Assembly: GCA_002700095.1 (NCBI GenBank)
Contig: PACL01000059.1
Coordinates: 316,589 to 349,691, forward strand
DNA: 33,103 nt
Direction of reading: 5' to 3'
From: Fulvimarina sp.
Lineage (GTDB): Bacteria > Pseudomonadota > Alphaproteobacteria > Rhizobiales > Rhizobiaceae
Part shown: piece by piece, positions 31,535 to 33,103 of the stretch
How positions within the stretch are numbered: position 1 is the first letter of the stretch
Layout of the letters: each line of letters starts with the position of its first letter
Notes under the pieces: model-generated
Databases searched by the model: none
The model's input: only the letters and a program-made list of their open reading frames with translations
What the model was told of the DNA's origin: nothing
Made by a program: the position numbers and the translations under genes

Positions 31535-32926
31535 ATGGTTTCGAGACGACAATTCATCGGGGCCGGAGCGGCTCTTGCAGGTGTCGCTGCCTGGTCGAAG
31601 ACGTCGGCCATGGGGCTTCCGGAAGCGCCGATCATGGAAACCGCGGCCACCCAGCCGCCGGTGATGCCGACGGCCGGGCCGGACTACAATCCCGTGGTCA
31701 CGCTGAACGGCTGGTCGCTGCCCTTTCGCATGAACAACGGCGTCAAGGAGTTCCACCTCGTTGCCGAACCGGTGGAGCGGGAGATGGGCGAGGGCATGAC
31801 CGCCTATCTGTGGGGCTACAACGGCCAGGCGCCGGGACCGACCATCGAATGCGTCGAAGGCGACCGGGTGCGGATCTTCGTATCGAACAGATTGAGGGAG
31901 CACACGACCGTTCACTGGCACGGCGTGATCCTGCCCTGCGGCATGGACGGCGTGACCGGACTGACCCAGCCGGGAATCCCGCCGGGCAAGACGTTCGTCT
32001 ACGAGTTCGACGCCGTGAAGAGCGGGACCTTCATGTACCATCCGCATGGCGACGAGATGGTCCAGATGGCCATGGGGATGATGGGCATGTTCATCATCCA
32101 TCCGAAGGATCCAACCTTCATGCCGGTCGATCGCGACTTCGTTTTCATGCTGTCGGCCTACGACATCGATCCCGGTGCGTATTTGCCGAAGGTCATGGAG
32201 ATGACCGATTTCAATCTGTGGGCGATCAATGCCCGGGTTTTCCCGGATGTCGCACCTCTCGTCGCGGCCACCGGCGACCGGGTGCGGGTGCGGGTCGGAA
32301 ACCTAACGATGACCAATCATCCGATCCACATGCACGGTTACGACTTCGAGGTGACCTGCACGGACGGAGGATGGGTGAGGCCCGAGGCACGCTGGCCGGA
32401 GGTCTCGATCGACATTCCCGTGGGGGCAATGCGGGCCTACGAGTTCGACGCGGTCTATCCGGGCGACTGGGCCCTGCACTGCCACAAGTCGCACCACACG
32501 ATGAACGCGATGGGACACGATATCCCGACGCCGATGAATGCCGACAAGGCCAGGATTGCGGCGAAGATACGCCAGATCCAACCGGACTACATGCCGATGG
32601 GCGAAACCGGGATGGCCGAAATGGCCGAGATGGCGATGCCGTTGCCAGACAACACGATCCCGATGATGGCCGGCTGGGGGCAGTTCGGCGCCCTCGAGAT
32701 GGGCGGCATGTTCACCGTGATGAAGGTTCGGGACGGGCTTGCGGCCGACGATTACGCCGATCCGGGCGATTACGAATTTCCCGCCGGAACGGTGGCCTAC
32801 GAATGGACCGGATCGCTCCCTGAAGCGCCTGTCGCGCCGGCAGGCAGCGCCGACGGTGCCGCACTACCCCACACGCCATCCGCCAGACGCGTCATGCCGG
32901 CCGGCGGCGATCATTCCGGCCATTGA
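31535..32926 (+). CDS. Multicopper oxidase (CopA/CumA-like), Tat-exported
   Basis: 463 aa from ATG 31535 with AAGGATCC upstream; a TTG at 31514 is less likely. Tat signal SRRQFIGAGAALAG. Copper-site motifs are HWHG (H127, H129), HPHGD (H169, H171), HPIHMHGY (H262, H265, H267) and LHCHKSHHTMNAM (H315-C316-H317, H320/H321, M323). These make T1 and the T2/T3 cluster. The C-terminus holds Met-rich MAEMAEMAMP. It oxidises Cu(I) to Cu(II) in the periplasm, possibly passing electrons to O2. The next gene is a cupredoxin. Confidence 0.93.
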   Translation: MVSRRQFIGAGAALAGVAAWSKTSAMGLPEAPIMETAATQPPVMPTAGPDYNPVVTLNGWSLPFRMNNGVKEFHLVAEPVEREMGEGMTAYLWGYNGQAPGPTIECVEGDRVRIFVSNRLREHTTVHWHGVILPCGMDGVTGLTQPGIPPGKTFVYEFDAVKSGTFMYHPHGDEMVQMAMGMMGMFIIHPKDPTFMPVDRDFVFMLSAYDIDPGAYLPKVMEMTDFNLWAINARVFPDVAPLVAATGDRVRVRVGNLTMTNHPIHMHGYDFEVTCTDGGWVRPEARWPEVSIDIPVGAMRAYEFDAVYPGDWALHCHKSHHTMNAMGHDIPTPMNADKARIAAKIRQIQPDYMPMGETGMAEMAEMAMPLPDNTIPMMAGWGQFGALEMGGMFTVMKVRDGLAADDYADPGDYEFPAGTVAYEWTGSLPEAPVAPAGSADGAALPHTPSARRVMPAGGDHSGH

Positions 32927-32971
32927 GGCCGGGACGCAAGGGACATCAACCACAACCAAAGAGGACCATTC

Positions 32972-33103
32972 ATGCGCAAACTTACGACGCTGCTGCTCGC
33001 CGCCATGTTGCCACTGGCTCCTGCCGCCGCCTTGGCGGCCGGGAGCCATTCGGGCGGGCACCACGACGAGATGATGCTCGGCAAGCCGGCGGAGCCCGCG
33101 CAA
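32972..33103 (+). CDS. Cupredoxin-family periplasmic protein (3' end beyond window)
   Basis: ATG 32972 follows AAAGAGGACC. A signal peptide (RKLTTLLLAAMLPLAPAAAL) leads to a His/Met-rich mature start: GSHSGGHHDEMMLGKPAEPA. This start resembles exported plastocyanin/azurin-like proteins that follow multicopper oxidases in copper operons. Only 44 codons are visible, so the copper site itself cannot be checked. Confidence 0.7.
   Translation, partial: MRKLTTLLLAAMLPLAPAAALAAGSHSGGHHDEMMLGKPAEPAQ

Noticed and set aside
31453..32823. A 456-codon plus-strand frame over the multicopper oxidase
   Set aside because: It is the +1 shadow of the oxidase gene; no copper motifs in this frame.
1..33103. 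CRISPR array, tRNA/rRNA genes, integrase, transposase or IS ends
   Set aside because: No regularly spaced direct repeats with unique spacers, no recognisable RNA gene, and no transposase or recombinase motif was found by reading.

Overview
The window looks like an accessory region (plasmid or genomic island) of a GC-rich alphaproteobacterium. The basis is the high-GC, Rhizobiales/Rhodobacterales-like look of the proteins (MerR-type regulators, YnfA, DUF411 and MCO modules) and the dense packing of metal-resistance operons. No 16S, tRNA, replication, conjugation, integrase or transposase gene was recognised, so neither species nor replicon can be fixed.

Left part (1-9.5 kb): a leftward operon encodes a Zn/Cd/Pb P-type ATPase, an ICMT-like methyltransferase and a DUF411 protein. 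Divergent from it is a ZIP-family transporter. A rightward envelope copper/redox cluster follows: a Cys-containing small secreted protein, a Tat-exported BNR-repeat protein, a second DUF411 protein, a 47-aa Met-rich membrane peptide, a monohaem cytochrome c, a small Cys-rich membrane protein, a Met-rich periplasmic protein and a SCO-like protein. It ends in a truncated membrane gene and a gene broken by several frameshifts.

Middle-left (10-14.2 kb): a CDF zinc/cadmium exporter, YnfA and a ZntR/CadR-like MerR regulator run leftward. A tightly coupled dsbB-dsbA-ZIP operon runs rightward. MerR-type promoters (19-bp spacer with central dyad) lie before zntA, the CDF gene and the dsbB operon, which suggests one metal regulon.

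Centre (14.2-22.7 kb): a patchwork of foreign-looking DNA. It holds an AT-rich stretch with a small membrane protein, several unrecognised genes in overlapping pairs, a phage spanin-like lipoprotein, and a 3' fragment of chromate transporter chrA. It also holds the decayed remains of a Qat anti-phage system: qatD is open, qatC is frameshifted, only the 3' end of qatB remains, and qatA is missing. The block abuts a frameshifted PCuAC copper-chaperone pseudogene.

Right part (23.1-33.1 kb): a mercury operon (merR divergent from merT-merP-merF-merA, with a canonical mer promoter) in which merF is broken by an 8-bp tandem duplication. After a DUF1440-like remnant comes a second MerA-like flavin disulfide reductase. 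A papain-fold-like lipoprotein runs on the opposite strand. The window ends in a copper cluster: small secreted protein, small lipoprotein, TolC-family lipoprotein, multicopper oxidase and the start of a cupredoxin. Together the genes handle Zn/Cd export, envelope copper and thiol chemistry, and Hg detoxification. The centre records repeated insertion and decay of defence and phage genes.
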